From positions 62,001-126,000 of the forward strand of contig JAFKGQ010000016.1 of NCBI GenBank assembly GCA_017307755.1: DNA of 64,000 nt. The letters are read 5' to 3'. This DNA is from Chitinophagaceae bacterium (GTDB taxonomy: Bacteria > Bacteroidota > Bacteroidia > Chitinophagales > Chitinophagaceae). Below the pieces are notes generated by a model, which was given only the letters and a program-made list of their open reading frames with translations, was not told where the DNA came from and made no database searches. Both the position numbers and the translations under genes were made by a program. Of the stretch, positions 42,025-51,831 are shown piece by piece. Position 1 is the stretch's first letter. The number at the start of each line of letters is the position of its first letter.

Positions 42025-44832
42025 ATGCGCCTTCTACTTGTTGCTATCCTTACTGCTTTTTTGTCTTTCCATAATGCTATTGCACAATCCCCTTCTCCTT
42101 CCAGCCCGCCGCTGGCCCTTATAAAAGGCGCCATTACGGATAGCCTTGAAAAAAAGGACCTCTCTAATGGCTCTGTAATACTGTTGCAAAAGTCTGACTC
42201 GATCATCGTACGGCATATCCGCACGGACAAGATAGGTCATTTCGAGCTAAAAGACATCCGGCCGGGTCGCTACCTGCTGCTGGTGACCTATCCCTCTTAC
42301 GCCGATTATGCAGACGAGCTGGAAATAAAGGATTCCCTGCCCCATGTCCTTCACCCTATCAGCATGGTCCTGAAAAGTAAGCTATTGGAAGAAGTGGTGG
42401 TGAATGGCAGCAAGGGCGCCATTCGTATGAAAGGCGACACGGTCGAATTCAAGGCGGACAGCTTCCATACCCAGGCCGGCGCCACAGTGGAAGACCTGTT
42501 GAAAAAACTACCCGGGATACAGGTGGACAGTAAAGGCAAGATCACTGCCCAGGGACAGACAGTCCAGAAAGTGCTGGTTGACGGAGAAGAATTCTTTGGG
42601 GACGACCCGACGCTCGTTACACAAAACCTACGCGCCGACATGGTGGATAAAGTACAGTTGTACGACAAGAAGAGCGATCAGGCTGCCTTCACCGGGATCG
42701 ATGACGGCGAAAGGAACAAGACCATCAATCTAAAGCTCAAGGACAACAAAAAGAATGGTTACTTCGGCAAGCTCAGCGCTGGCGAGGCCACTGATGGTTT
42801 TTACGACTATCAGGCCATGTTCAACTATTTCCGCAAAAAGATGAAGTTCGCCGCTTACGGCATTTTCTCCAATACGGGAAAAACCGGGTTGGACTGGCAC
42901 GAAAGGGACAACTACGGGCAGAGCAATGCCGGCAACATCGACTATGACGAGACGACCGGAAGCTATACCTGGACGGGTCTGAACAATGATTTTGACTCCT
43001 GGTCCGGCAGATATGAAGGCCAGGGGCTGCCCTCCGTCAAGACAGGGGGCGTTCATTACAACAATAAATGGGATGACGAAAGACAGTCCATCAACGGCAA
43101 CTACAAGGTCATGCAGCTGGATGTCCGTAATACCAGCACCACCAACTCCGAGAATATCCTGCCGGACTCTTTTTATTTCAACAATCAAACCAAGCATGCG
43201 GTGGACCATATCCTGCGTCACAGCCTGGACGGCAGTTATGAAATGAAATTCGACTCCACTTCCAGCCTTAAGATCATGGCCACCGGAGGTACGGACCATA
43301 AGACCACCTATAGTGACTTTACTTCCGAAGCCCTGGACAAAGACAGCGTCGCCTCCAATCGCAATACGCGAACGCTCTCTACCGTGGGGGACAGCCGTGT
43401 GTTCAACAGCAATCTGCTCTGGCGTAAAAAGCTCCCGAAAAAAGGGCGGACCTTTTCTTTCAACCTCCGGGAGAATTATACCAATAACGTATCCAATGGG
43501 ATACTGAACTCCAGCACGCAGTTCTTCGGTCATGGCACACCTCCCCATGATTCAGTGATTGATCAGCACAAGGACTTCCGTACCGAGAATATTCTCTTTG
43601 ATGGAAAGATCACCTACACCGAGCCATTGTCAAAGACATCCTACCTGATCGCCAATTATGGTCTTTCCGTCAATAACAACCATTCCAACCGCAACTCCTA
43701 TAATAAGGCGGCGGACGGCAAATACAGTACGCTCGACTCTCTTTACAGCAACGATTACCAGTTCAATATCCTTACCCATGCAGGAGGGCTTGCCTATAGC
43801 CTGGTAAACAAAAAATGGCGGGTAAATGCCGGCACCAACGTGGGCTTTACCCGGTACGACCAGCGGGATATCCATGCGGACACGGCTACCCAAAGAAGAT
43901 TTACCAACTGGTATCCCAATGCCAATCTGGTCTATTCTTTTACATCTCAGAGAAGACTGGCCCTTCGCTACAACGGCTATATGTCCCAACCTACCCTCAA
44001 CCAGATACAGCCTATCCGTACCAATGACGACCCGCTGAACATCTACATCGGGAACCCCGGCCTCAAACCACAGTTTAACAACCGGATCGGCTTGAACTTC
44101 AACGACTACAAGGTCCTTACAGACCGGGGCATCTGGATCGATGTCTCCTATTCGTTCACCGATAATGCCATCAGCAGCGATATCCTCGATACGCTCGGCA
44201 AAAGGACCAACCGGGCCATCAACGTTGACGGCACCAATAGTTATTCCGGCTACCTGGGTTATAATTTTAAATGGAAAAAGCCGGAGCTTAACTTCTATAT
44301 TTTTTCCAATTTCAACAAGAGCACCAACGTCAGTGTCATCAACCATGTACAGAACACGACCAACAGCGGCAGCTACACGTTGGGAGGCAGGGTATACAAG
44401 TCAAAGGATAAAAAATATGAAGCGAGTATAGAGCCTTCCGCCACCTACACCGACAGTCGCTCATCCGTGAACCTGCAACAGCCCGTCCGGTACTGGACCT
44501 GGTCCATCCAGCCCGCGGTTGATCTATACCTTCCCCTGAAATTCCAGGTCCATGCCGATGCCCAGATCAATTTGCGGGAAAAGACCGACGCCTTCAGGAA
44601 CAATCTCAACAACACCCTGCTGAATGCCTGGCTGGGCAAAAAATTCCTGAAAGGCGACGCACTGCTGGTAAAGGTATCGGGAAATGACCTGCTCAACCAG
44701 AATATCGGTTTTAACCGCTCGGCAAACAGTAACTTTATCACACAGACAACTTTTACCAATATCAAGAGGTTTTATATGCTGTCCGTGGTCTGGAACTTCA
44801 CCAAGGCAGGTACCCCGGCGCCAAATCAATAA
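42025..44832 (+). CDS. TonB-dependent-receptor-like outer-membrane beta-barrel protein
   Basis: The 935-residue protein has a signal peptide (MRLLLVAILTAFLSFHNAIA), a carboxypeptidase-regulatory-like domain (about 30-120; VILLQKSDSIIVRHIRTDKI), a plug-like segment (TVEDLLKKLPGIQVDSKGKI, then VQKVLVDGEEFFGDDPTL) and a large barrel of the OMP_b-brl_3 type. It differs from SusC: there is no SusD partner and no SusC-specific plug motif. The next gene, 9 nt on, encodes a GLPGLI protein, a pairing common in Bacteroidota. Cargo is unknown. The frame also offers a TTG two codons earlier. Confidence 0.92.
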   Translation: MRLLLVAILTAFLSFHNAIAQSPSPSSPPLALIKGAITDSLEKKDLSNGSVILLQKSDSIIVRHIRTDKIGHFELKDIRPGRYLLLVTYPSYADYADELEIKDSLPHVLHPISMVLKSKLLEEVVVNGSKGAIRMKGDTVEFKADSFHTQAGATVEDLLKKLPGIQVDSKGKITAQGQTVQKVLVDGEEFFGDDPTLVTQNLRADMVDKVQLYDKKSDQAAFTGIDDGERNKTINLKLKDNKKNGYFGKLSAGEATDGFYDYQAMFNYFRKKMKFAAYGIFSNTGKTGLDWHERDNYGQSNAGNIDYDETTGSYTWTGLNNDFDSWSGRYEGQGLPSVKTGGVHYNNKWDDERQSINGNYKVMQLDVRNTSTTNSENILPDSFYFNNQTKHAVDHILRHSLDGSYEMKFDSTSSLKIMATGGTDHKTTYSDFTSEALDKDSVASNRNTRTLSTVGDSRVFNSNLLWRKKLPKKGRTFSFNLRENYTNNVSNGILNSSTQFFGHGTPPHDSVIDQHKDFRTENILFDGKITYTEPLSKTSYLIANYGLSVNNNHSNRNSYNKAADGKYSTLDSLYSNDYQFNILTHAGGLAYSLVNKKWRVNAGTNVGFTRYDQRDIHADTATQRRFTNWYPNANLVYSFTSQRRLALRYNGYMSQPTLNQIQPIRTNDDPLNIYIGNPGLKPQFNNRIGLNFNDYKVLTDRGIWIDVSYSFTDNAISSDILDTLGKRTNRAINVDGTNSYSGYLGYNFKWKKPELNFYIFSNFNKSTNVSVINHVQNTTNSGSYTLGGRVYKSKDKKYEASIEPSATYTDSRSSVNLQQPVRYWTWSIQPAVDLYLPLKFQVHADAQINLREKTDAFRNNLNNTLLNAWLGKKFLKGDALLVKVSGNDLLNQNIGFNRSANSNFITQTTFTNIKRFYMLSVVWNFTKAGTPAPNQ

Positions 44833-44841
44833 TAGCTGATC

Positions 44842-45585
44842 ATGAAACTACTTTTTACCATATTCCTTGCCTTTACTGCAAGTATGTTGCAGGCGCAGGC
44901 TCCCAATACCATCTTTCTTTCCCAGGGAAAGATCGAATTTGAAAAAAAGCTTAATCAATATGCCCAGTTGGAGGGGGACAACAGTTGGAGCGAGCTGCAA
45001 AAAAAGTCCATCTCTCAGTTCAAGACCACCTATTTCGACATGCTGTTCACACGTACAAAAACGCTTTACAAGCCCGGAAGGGAGGGCACCGGCACGAGCA
45101 TGGGCTGGTTCTCCGAACTGCCGGCGCAGGAGAACACTGTCTATTCCGACCTCGAACAGGAAAAAAGTGTCAGCCAGAAAAAAGTGTTTGAACAGCTGTT
45201 CCTCGTCCAGGACAGTATCCGGAAGATCCGGTGGAAGCTGACGGATGAGACACGCACCATCGCCGGGTTTTCCTGCCGCAGGGCCAATGCCATCATCATG
45301 GACTCTATTTATGTGGTGGCTTTTTATACGGACGAGATCCTTACCACCGGGGGGCCTGAATCCTTCAACGGCCTGCCCGGCATGATCCTGGGCGTGGCCC
45401 TGCCCCATCAGCATGTCACCTGGTTTGCCACCAAGGTAGAGGCAGTGTCCGTAACCGATGCACAACTCATCCCTCCCCAAAAAGGGAAAAAGACGGACAA
45501 TGCAGGGTTGAAGGAGACAGTGAACACCGCACTAAAGGATTGGGGCAAATATGCGCAGCGGTTACAGCAGGCGGTATTCCTGTAG
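44842..45585 (+). CDS. GLPGLI-family secreted protein
   Basis: The 247-residue protein has a signal peptide (MKLLFTIFLAFTASMLQAQA) and the defining family motif, here ESFNGLPGMILGVAL (about residues 173-187), preceded by AGFSCRRANAII and VAFYTDEI. The GLPGLI family is found in Bacteroidota beside outer-membrane barrel genes and has no established biochemical role. It follows the barrel gene after 9 nt, so the two are co-transcribed. Confidence 0.93.
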   Translation: MKLLFTIFLAFTASMLQAQAPNTIFLSQGKIEFEKKLNQYAQLEGDNSWSELQKKSISQFKTTYFDMLFTRTKTLYKPGREGTGTSMGWFSELPAQENTVYSDLEQEKSVSQKKVFEQLFLVQDSIRKIRWKLTDETRTIAGFSCRRANAIIMDSIYVVAFYTDEILTTGGPESFNGLPGMILGVALPHQHVTWFATKVEAVSVTDAQLIPPQKGKKTDNAGLKETVNTALKDWGKYAQRLQQAVFL

Positions 45586-45607
45586 ATCGCGACGGGAATG
45601 AGAGCGG

Positions 45608-47461
45608 TTATTTTTTCAGCTCCATTATGCTCATTTGTCCCGATGGAATGTCGATAGTAGCCGTCAGAGGGAATTGTTCGCCAGATAGGATGTCCGTTGC
45701 CGTCCGGAAGCCAGATGTCCTTTCACTGTAGTCTGCCGGGTTCAATCTCGCCGTCGTCGAGTCCGTATTCATCGCACATAAGATCGTTTGTCCCGTATCA
45801 TAACGGAAATAGACATACAACCCCTTCTTTGGCACATACTGCATCATCTTTCCTGTCCTCAGTGCGGATGAAGATCTACGGAATTGCCCTAGCGTGCGTG
45901 TCAGCTTTTGTACTTCCAGCTCTTCGACAGAAAGTCCCTCCCCCGTAAAGGCATTCTTTTTATCCCCCACCCATCCCCCGGGAAAATCCAGTCGTACCCA
46001 ACCATCCGGGTTGGCAAATCCTTTCATCAGTATTTCCGTACCATAATACATCTGCGGGATACCCCGGCACGTCAGTAGCCATTTGATCCCCGTCTTTTGT
46101 TTGGCTACGCTCTCCCCTACCTGGGAAAATATCCTGCTCATATCGTGGTTGTCCAGGAAGATAACATTGCGCATGGGGTCTTTGTAGAGGAAGTCATTGC
46201 TCAGGGTGTTGTAAAGTTTTATGACCCCATCTGTCCAGCCCGCCTTCTCCATCAGCGCAGGCAGGATGCCGTAAAAATTGCATTGGAAGTCCACCGCCCC
46301 CTGCAGGTTGCTCTTATAAGCGTTGATAAGGTTATTCTCTACAAAAAAAGCCTGGTTGGCAGTACCGTGCACCCAGGCTTCGCCAAACATAGTCAGTCTG
46401 GGGTATTCATCCGTCAAGGCCTTATTGCATCTGTTCATGAATGCAAGATCGTTGTAGATATACGTATCTATCCGCCAGCCATCCACGCCAAAGGTTTCGA
46501 CACACCAAATAGCATGCTGGATAAGGAAATTTGCTACATAGGGGTCTCCCTGGTTGATATCCGGCATCTGGGTGGTGAACCAGCCGTCGCTGGTGATCCT
46601 GCGGTCGGCAGCCGACGCGTAAGGGTCCATCAGAGGCTGATCCCGGTAGCTCGTTTGTGTAAATGACGGCCATTGATGCAACCAGTTCTTCGAAGGTGCA
46701 TCCTGTACGATGAAATGATACGAGCCCACATGGTTGTATACGGCGTCCTGGATTAGTTTCATCCCCCGTCTGTGAAGTTCGTCGCTGAGCTTTTTATACA
46801 GGGGCGCCCCGCCGAACCTTGGCTCGATGGTATAATGATCCGTGAATGCATAACCATGTTCCGTCCTGTCGGGCATATCGTTCTCCAGCACAGGCGTCAT
46901 CCATAAAGTGGTTACCCCCAGCCCTTGCAAATAATCCAAATGGTTTATTATCCCCTGCATATCGCCCCCGTGACGCAGAAATATGGAGTCCCTGTTCAGG
47001 GATTGGTCACGCATACCGGGGACCCTGTCATTACCCGGGTCTCCATTGCTCCACCTGTCCGGCATAAGAAAATAAATAAAGTCCGCACTGGTCACGCCCT
47101 GGGCAAAGACAGTGCTCTTGCCCGCCCGCCGGGCGAGCAAAGGAAAATCTATCACCTTCTCCGTGCCATCGGCAGGCCTGATATGTATCTTCAGCATTCC
47201 GGGCCGGGCTTGCGGTGAGATACGGAGATCGAGGAAAAGGTAATGCGGGTTCTCCGCTGGTGTTATTTTTACCAACTGTACTCCCGGATAGCTTAGCGTT
47301 ACGGAGGGGGGCGATACCCAGCTAATGTCCCGGATCATCAGTTGCAGCGATGGGTCTTTCATCCCTACCCACCAGTTTGTGGGGTAAAAACTGATCCCGT
47401 CGGCAGCCCACAGCGATCCGGAAAAGATCAGAAAGAAAATAAGAATATATACTCTTCTCAT
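45608..47461 (-). CDS. Secreted GH13 alpha-glucanase (neopullulanase/cyclomaltodextrinase, SusA-like)
   Basis: The 617-residue protein has a signal peptide (MRRVYILIFFLIFSGSLWAA), an N-terminal Ig-like cyclomaltodextrinase domain (YPTNWWVGMKDPSLQLMIRD), a GH13 barrel with DGWRIDTYIYND (nucleophile), TMFGEAWVHGTA (acid/base) and VIFLDNHDMSRIF (His-Asp), and a C-terminal beta domain. It would hydrolyse maltodextrins, cyclodextrins or pullulan in the periplasm, as SusA does. I start at ATG 47461 because only that start gives a signal peptide. The MFS carrier gene ends 7 nt upstream, so the enzyme and a sugar importer form one unit. Confidence 0.93.
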   Translation of the reverse strand: MRRVYILIFFLIFSGSLWAADGISFYPTNWWVGMKDPSLQLMIRDISWVSPPSVTLSYPGVQLVKITPAENPHYLFLDLRISPQARPGMLKIHIRPADGTEKVIDFPLLARRAGKSTVFAQGVTSADFIYFLMPDRWSNGDPGNDRVPGMRDQSLNRDSIFLRHGGDMQGIINHLDYLQGLGVTTLWMTPVLENDMPDRTEHGYAFTDHYTIEPRFGGAPLYKKLSDELHRRGMKLIQDAVYNHVGSYHFIVQDAPSKNWLHQWPSFTQTSYRDQPLMDPYASAADRRITSDGWFTTQMPDINQGDPYVANFLIQHAIWCVETFGVDGWRIDTYIYNDLAFMNRCNKALTDEYPRLTMFGEAWVHGTANQAFFVENNLINAYKSNLQGAVDFQCNFYGILPALMEKAGWTDGVIKLYNTLSNDFLYKDPMRNVIFLDNHDMSRIFSQVGESVAKQKTGIKWLLTCRGIPQMYYGTEILMKGFANPDGWVRLDFPGGWVGDKKNAFTGEGLSVEELEVQKLTRTLGQFRRSSSALRTGKMMQYVPKKGLYVYFRYDTGQTILCAMNTDSTTARLNPADYSERTSGFRTATDILSGEQFPLTATIDIPSGQMSIMELKK

Positions 47462-47468
47462 AATTGTT

Positions 47469-48872
47469 TTATGAAGCCACAAACCCTGCCTTTTCCTGTT
47501 GTATCCGGATAGCGCCCCCGTCATACACAAAAAGGACGCTGATAGCTGCGCAAATAAGACAGAAGCCTGCCAGCACGATGGCATAAATAGGCTGACTCCC
47601 GTATATATGCCGGACAATCCACCCGCCAAACAGGCCGTTGATTATCTGGGGCAGTGTGATAAAGAAATTGAAGATACCCATATATATACCCATTTTACCG
47701 GCAGGTATACAGCCGCTGAGGATCACATACGGCATGGCCAGGATGCTGGCCCAGGCCAGACCAACCCCTATCATGGCATACTTCAGCATGGCCGGGTCCC
47801 TGATAAAGAAGATGGAGATAAGCCCAACACCGCCTGCCACCAGCGAGACGGCATGCGTCAGCTTCCGGCCGATGCGCTTAGCGATCGCCGGTAGAAAGAG
47901 CGCGTAGATCATCGCCACAAAGTTATATACGCCAAAGGCGCTCCCCACCTTATTTCCGGCCTCATTGTAAGCCACGCTCTTTGCATAATCCCCCGACAGT
48001 CCATAAACATGGGTAGCCACGGCGTCTGTCGTAAAGACCCACATGCTAAAAAGTGCAAACCAGCTGAAGAACTGCACCAACCCCAATTGTTTCATGGTGC
48101 GGGGCATTTTGGTAAAATCCTTAAATATCTCGCCCAGTCCGGCCTTTTCGGTAGCCTCATCCGGCTTGCCATGGTACCGCTCATACTCTGCCGGAGGATA
48201 TTCCCGGGAAAAGAGCACTGTCACGAGGATAGCAAGGACGAAGACCACCGCGCCTATGTAAAAAGAATATTTAATGTTGTCAGCGATACCATCTGCCGCA
48301 GCCGCCTTGTTAACCCCCAGCCCGGCCAGTATATCCGGCAAAGCCGACCCCACTACCGCCCCCAGTCCAATGAGAAAGGTCTGCACCGAAAATCCAAGGG
48401 TCCGCTGTCTGTCCGGAAGATTGTCCGCCACCAGGGCCCGGAAAGGTTCCATGGCGATATTGAACGAAGCATCCATCACCATCACAAAACCAGCCCCCAC
48501 CCATAAGGCAGGTATCCAGCCCGCCATACCGCCCGAATTTGGTAACAGGACCAGCGCCAGGGAAGAAAGCAAAGCGCCCGTGAGAAAATAAGGCTTTCTG
48601 CGACCCAGCCGGTTCCACGTCCGGTCACTATAATGCCCGATCAGCGGCTGTACGATCATACCTACCAGGGGGGCCACGATCCAGAACATGGGCAGTTGAT
48701 CCACATCCGCGCCGAAGGTCCGCAGGATGCGGCTGGTATTGGCGTTCTGTAAAGCAAACCCAAATTGGATGCCCATAAAGCCAAAACTCATGGTAAACAC
48801 CTGTGCGAGGGTCAGACTGGGTTTAGCAGCCAATCCCTGATGCAGGGAGACAGGGGGGGGTGAAGATGCCAT
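47469..48872 (-). CDS. MFS sugar transporter, SLC45/sucrose-maltose type
   Basis: The 467-residue protein has 12 membrane helices. Motifs of the GPH/SLC45-like branch are GIQFGFALQNANTSRILRTF, the loop GHYSDRTWNRLGRRKPYFL and MDASFNIAMEPFRALVADNL. Homologues carry sucrose or maltose with protons. Its position directly upstream of the periplasmic maltodextrinase gene and near glgA/glgC points to maltose or maltodextrins. A terminator separates it from glgC, so it has its own promoter. Confidence 0.9.
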   Translation of the reverse strand: MASSPPPVSLHQGLAAKPSLTLAQVFTMSFGFMGIQFGFALQNANTSRILRTFGADVDQLPMFWIVAPLVGMIVQPLIGHYSDRTWNRLGRRKPYFLTGALLSSLALVLLPNSGGMAGWIPALWVGAGFVMVMDASFNIAMEPFRALVADNLPDRQRTLGFSVQTFLIGLGAVVGSALPDILAGLGVNKAAAADGIADNIKYSFYIGAVVFVLAILVTVLFSREYPPAEYERYHGKPDEATEKAGLGEIFKDFTKMPRTMKQLGLVQFFSWFALFSMWVFTTDAVATHVYGLSGDYAKSVAYNEAGNKVGSAFGVYNFVAMIYALFLPAIAKRIGRKLTHAVSLVAGGVGLISIFFIRDPAMLKYAMIGVGLAWASILAMPYVILSGCIPAGKMGIYMGIFNFFITLPQIINGLFGGWIVRHIYGSQPIYAIVLAGFCLICAAISVLFVYDGGAIRIQQEKAGFVAS

Positions 48873-48912
48873 AGCAATCGTTGATTATGTAAAATCTACA
48901 CAATTATACATA

Positions 48913-48942
48913 AAAAACACGGCCCAGGAGGCCGTATTTTTT
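48913..48942 (-). terminator. glgC terminator (bidirectional)
   Basis: ACGGCC (48919-48924) pairs with GGCCGT (48930-48935) around a 5-nt loop, and the flanking A6 and T6 runs extend the stem. On the minus strand GTTTTTTA follows, starting 19 nt after the glgC stop. Confidence 0.8.
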
Positions 48943-48953
48943 ATTAGATTATA

Positions 48954-50228
48954 CTATATCACGAATCCGTTTGGCAGCACAGCGCCTTTCTTGATCACCA
49001 CGACTCCTTCCTTGACGTTGTACAGCGAATGGTCTGTATTTTCCAGGTGATGCCCCCCATTGATCCGTACGTCATCCCCGATGCGACAATTCTTGTCTAC
49101 AATGGCGTTACGGATATAACAACGATGTCCGATACCCACCGTAGGCAGGCCGTGCGACCGGGCCTGTTCTATCTCTTCGATGGTTTCATAAAAATCCACT
49201 CCCATCAGATAGCTGCTGACAATGGTCGTACCTGTGCCGATGCGGGTACGGATCCCGATGATGCTGTTCTCGATGCGGGAGGCATTGATGATACACCCTT
49301 CAGCGATGATGGTCTTTTCCAGCGTAGTGCCGCTGATCTTGGCCGGCGGCAGCATGCGGGCGCGGGTGTAGATGGCTTTTTCGTTGTCAAAGAGGTTGAA
49401 ATCGGGGATATCCTTAGTCAGACCCAGGTTGGCCTCGAAGAAAGAAGGGATGTTCCCGATATCCGTCCAGTAACCTTCATATTGATAGCTGACGACTTTA
49501 TATTTTTCCAGGGATTGGGGAATTATTTCCTTACCGAAATCCGTGGATTCCACATACTCGTTCTGTAGCAATTCCGTCAGCAACTGTCTGTTGAAGATAT
49601 AGATACCCATGGATGCAAGATAGTGCCGGCCTTGTGACTGCATAGCGGGACCCGTATCGCTGATCCACGGCGGCAGCATTTCTTTCTTGGGTTTTTCCGT
49701 GAAAGAGGTAATAAACCCATTCTCGTCCATCTTCATGATGCCAAAGTCAGAGGCTTCCCTGTCGTTCACCGGGATGGTGGCGATAGAAATATCTGCTCCT
49801 TTTTCTTTGTGATGCGCCAGCATTTCCATGAAATCCATTTGATAGAGCTGGTCGCCTGAAAGAATAAGGACATATTCGCTGTCAAAGGGTCCCAGGTGCC
49901 GCAGACATTGGCGTACTGCATCAGCCGTGCCCTGGTACCAGGTGGGGTTGTCCGGCGTCTGCTCAGCCGCAAGAATATCCACAAAAGCTGAACTAAAAGC
50001 GCTGAAATGATAGGTGTTCTTAATATGCCGGTTGAGCGAGGCAGAATTGAATTGTGTCAATACAAACATCCTGGTGATACCCGAGTTCAAACAGTTGGAT
50101 ATAGGAATATCCACCAGCCGGTATTTCCCTGCGATAGGCACTGCCGGCTTGCTCCGGCTGGCTGTAAGGGGATACAACCTCGTGCCGGCGCCCCCTCCCA
50201 ATATGACTGACAAGATCTCTTTAGACAT
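48954..50228 (-). CDS. glgC: Glucose-1-phosphate adenylyltransferase
   Basis: The 424-residue protein has a nucleotidyltransferase domain (ILGGGAGTRLYPLTASRSKP, YRLVDIPISNCLNSGI, ILSGDQLYQMDF) and a C-terminal left-handed beta-helix with hexapeptide-like turns (IIAEGCIINASRIENSIIGI). It makes ADP-glucose, the committed step of glycogen synthesis; the enzyme class is allosterically controlled by glycolytic metabolites. It follows glgA after 33 nt and is terminated before the MFS gene, so glgA-glgC is one transcript. Confidence 0.97.
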   Translation of the reverse strand: MSKEILSVILGGGAGTRLYPLTASRSKPAVPIAGKYRLVDIPISNCLNSGITRMFVLTQFNSASLNRHIKNTYHFSAFSSAFVDILAAEQTPDNPTWYQGTADAVRQCLRHLGPFDSEYVLILSGDQLYQMDFMEMLAHHKEKGADISIATIPVNDREASDFGIMKMDENGFITSFTEKPKKEMLPPWISDTGPAMQSQGRHYLASMGIYIFNRQLLTELLQNEYVESTDFGKEIIPQSLEKYKVVSYQYEGYWTDIGNIPSFFEANLGLTKDIPDFNLFDNEKAIYTRARMLPPAKISGTTLEKTIIAEGCIINASRIENSIIGIRTRIGTGTTIVSSYLMGVDFYETIEEIEQARSHGLPTVGIGHRCYIRNAIVDKNCRIGDDVRINGGHHLENTDHSLYNVKEGVVVIKKGAVLPNGFVI

Positions 50229-50261
50229 ATGCTTTGCGGTTTATGAATTGAACGATGTTTT

Positions 50262-51677
50262 TTACTTTATCGACTTGTAGAGCTGCAGGTACTGCTGTAC
50301 GCTGGATTCCCAGCTAAAATCCAGTTGCATGATATGCTGGCGGATCTCCTTTAGTTTTTCGGTCTGCTGGAACAGCTCGGCCGCCCGCCAGATGCCATGG
50401 GTCATATCCCCTACACTGGCATGATTAAACCTTATACCATATCCATTCTTGTCTCCATAATCGATCACTGTGTCATGAAGCCCTCCTGTATTGCGCACCA
50501 CCGGAATGGTGCCATACCGCAGGGCATACAACTGGTTTAACCCGCAAGGCTCCACCCGGGATGGCATAAGTATAAAATCCGCGCCGGCATAAATAAGATG
50601 GCTGAGCGCCTCGTCATACCCGACATAGACATTGTAGTCTCCACGGGAAAGGCCTTTCATAGCACCCAGCCGGCTTTCAATATCCGGGAAACCGCTACCC
50701 AGGATAAGAAAGTTCATCCTGCGCCCTGTGTAATAAAAAGAGTCCTCGATGGCCTGCGGCAACAGGTCTGCCCCCTTTTCCCCTACCAGCCTGCCGATGA
50801 AAGTGATCAGCGGCTTCGCGGGGTCCAGTTGAAATCGCTGACAGAGCAGCTCCTTATTCCGGCGCTTGCCTTCTTCCACTGTATCCAATGCATAGTGATC
50901 TTCAAAATAACCATCCGTTGCCGGGTCCCAAACCACGTTGTCGATGCCATTGAGGATGCCGGAACATTTACCCCGCTCGTATTCCAACAAAGCTTCCAGC
51001 CCATTGGCATTGCTCCGCATTTCCTCCAGGTAGGTGGGACTGACCGTGGTCACTTTCCAGGCGCACTTGATCCCGCTGGCAAGGGGATTGATAGCGCTTC
51101 CCCAACCCAACATCCCCGTCTTCCAGGTATCATAGGCCGGAATATAGGTGCTTTTGTCCCACCCCATCCAACCCTGGTACTGTGCATTATGGATCGTCAG
51201 CACTGTCGGCACCTCCGCCAGTGACTGATAGGCGTAACAATATTTAAAGATAAAAGGGAGCAATGCCGTATGATGATCGTGCACATGCACAATGTCCGGC
51301 CGGTGCTTCCAGGACACCATCCAGTCCGCCACCGCCACCTGGAAAGCCGTAAACCGTTCGACATCATCCCCATATCCGTACACCTTCTCCCGGTCCAGCA
51401 ACCCATAAATATCCACCAGGTATAGATCAAACCCCAACTTGCTTGTCTGCTCCTTGATCACGGTATAGTTGAACCACCAATCCCCCAGATGCGTATACCC
51501 CTTGTGAACTACTTCCCATTGATTGGCGTAGAGGAACTTTGTCCGGTACATCGGCATGACAACCTTGGCGACATGCCCCAACTGACACTGGTATTTGGGT
51601 AATGCCCCCACTACGTCGCCCAACCCCCCAGCCTTGGCCACCGGATAACACTCCGCCGATACATGTATTATTTCCAT
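50262..51677 (-). CDS. glgA: Glycogen/starch synthase
   Basis: The 471-residue GT5 protein has the N-terminal substrate motif VSAECYPVAKAGGLGDVVGA (KxGGL), then VHVHDHHTALLPF, TVSPTYLEEM and FIGRLVGEKGADLL. The C-terminal donor-site motif is MPSRVEPCGLNQLYALRYGT with the conserved Glu. It transfers glucose from ADP-glucose to the growing alpha-1,4 chain. glgC lies 33 nt downstream on the same strand, and the branching enzyme glgB is 9 kb away. Confidence 0.97.
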   Translation of the reverse strand: MEIIHVSAECYPVAKAGGLGDVVGALPKYQCQLGHVAKVVMPMYRTKFLYANQWEVVHKGYTHLGDWWFNYTVIKEQTSKLGFDLYLVDIYGLLDREKVYGYGDDVERFTAFQVAVADWMVSWKHRPDIVHVHDHHTALLPFIFKYCYAYQSLAEVPTVLTIHNAQYQGWMGWDKSTYIPAYDTWKTGMLGWGSAINPLASGIKCAWKVTTVSPTYLEEMRSNANGLEALLEYERGKCSGILNGIDNVVWDPATDGYFEDHYALDTVEEGKRRNKELLCQRFQLDPAKPLITFIGRLVGEKGADLLPQAIEDSFYYTGRRMNFLILGSGFPDIESRLGAMKGLSRGDYNVYVGYDEALSHLIYAGADFILMPSRVEPCGLNQLYALRYGTIPVVRNTGGLHDTVIDYGDKNGYGIRFNHASVGDMTHGIWRAAELFQQTEKLKEIRQHIMQLDFSWESSVQQYLQLYKSIK

Positions 51678-51831
51678 TAAATTGTATTAATGCTTAGGGT
51701 GCAGGTTATAAGACAATTGCCATTCAATTTAGGGAAGGTTTTCCATTTAATGATCCGCCGGAGATGAAAAAATTTTTCGCCTCATGAAAACTCGCTATTT
51801 TCAACCCTTAATTCCAAAACCGAACAGCAAT

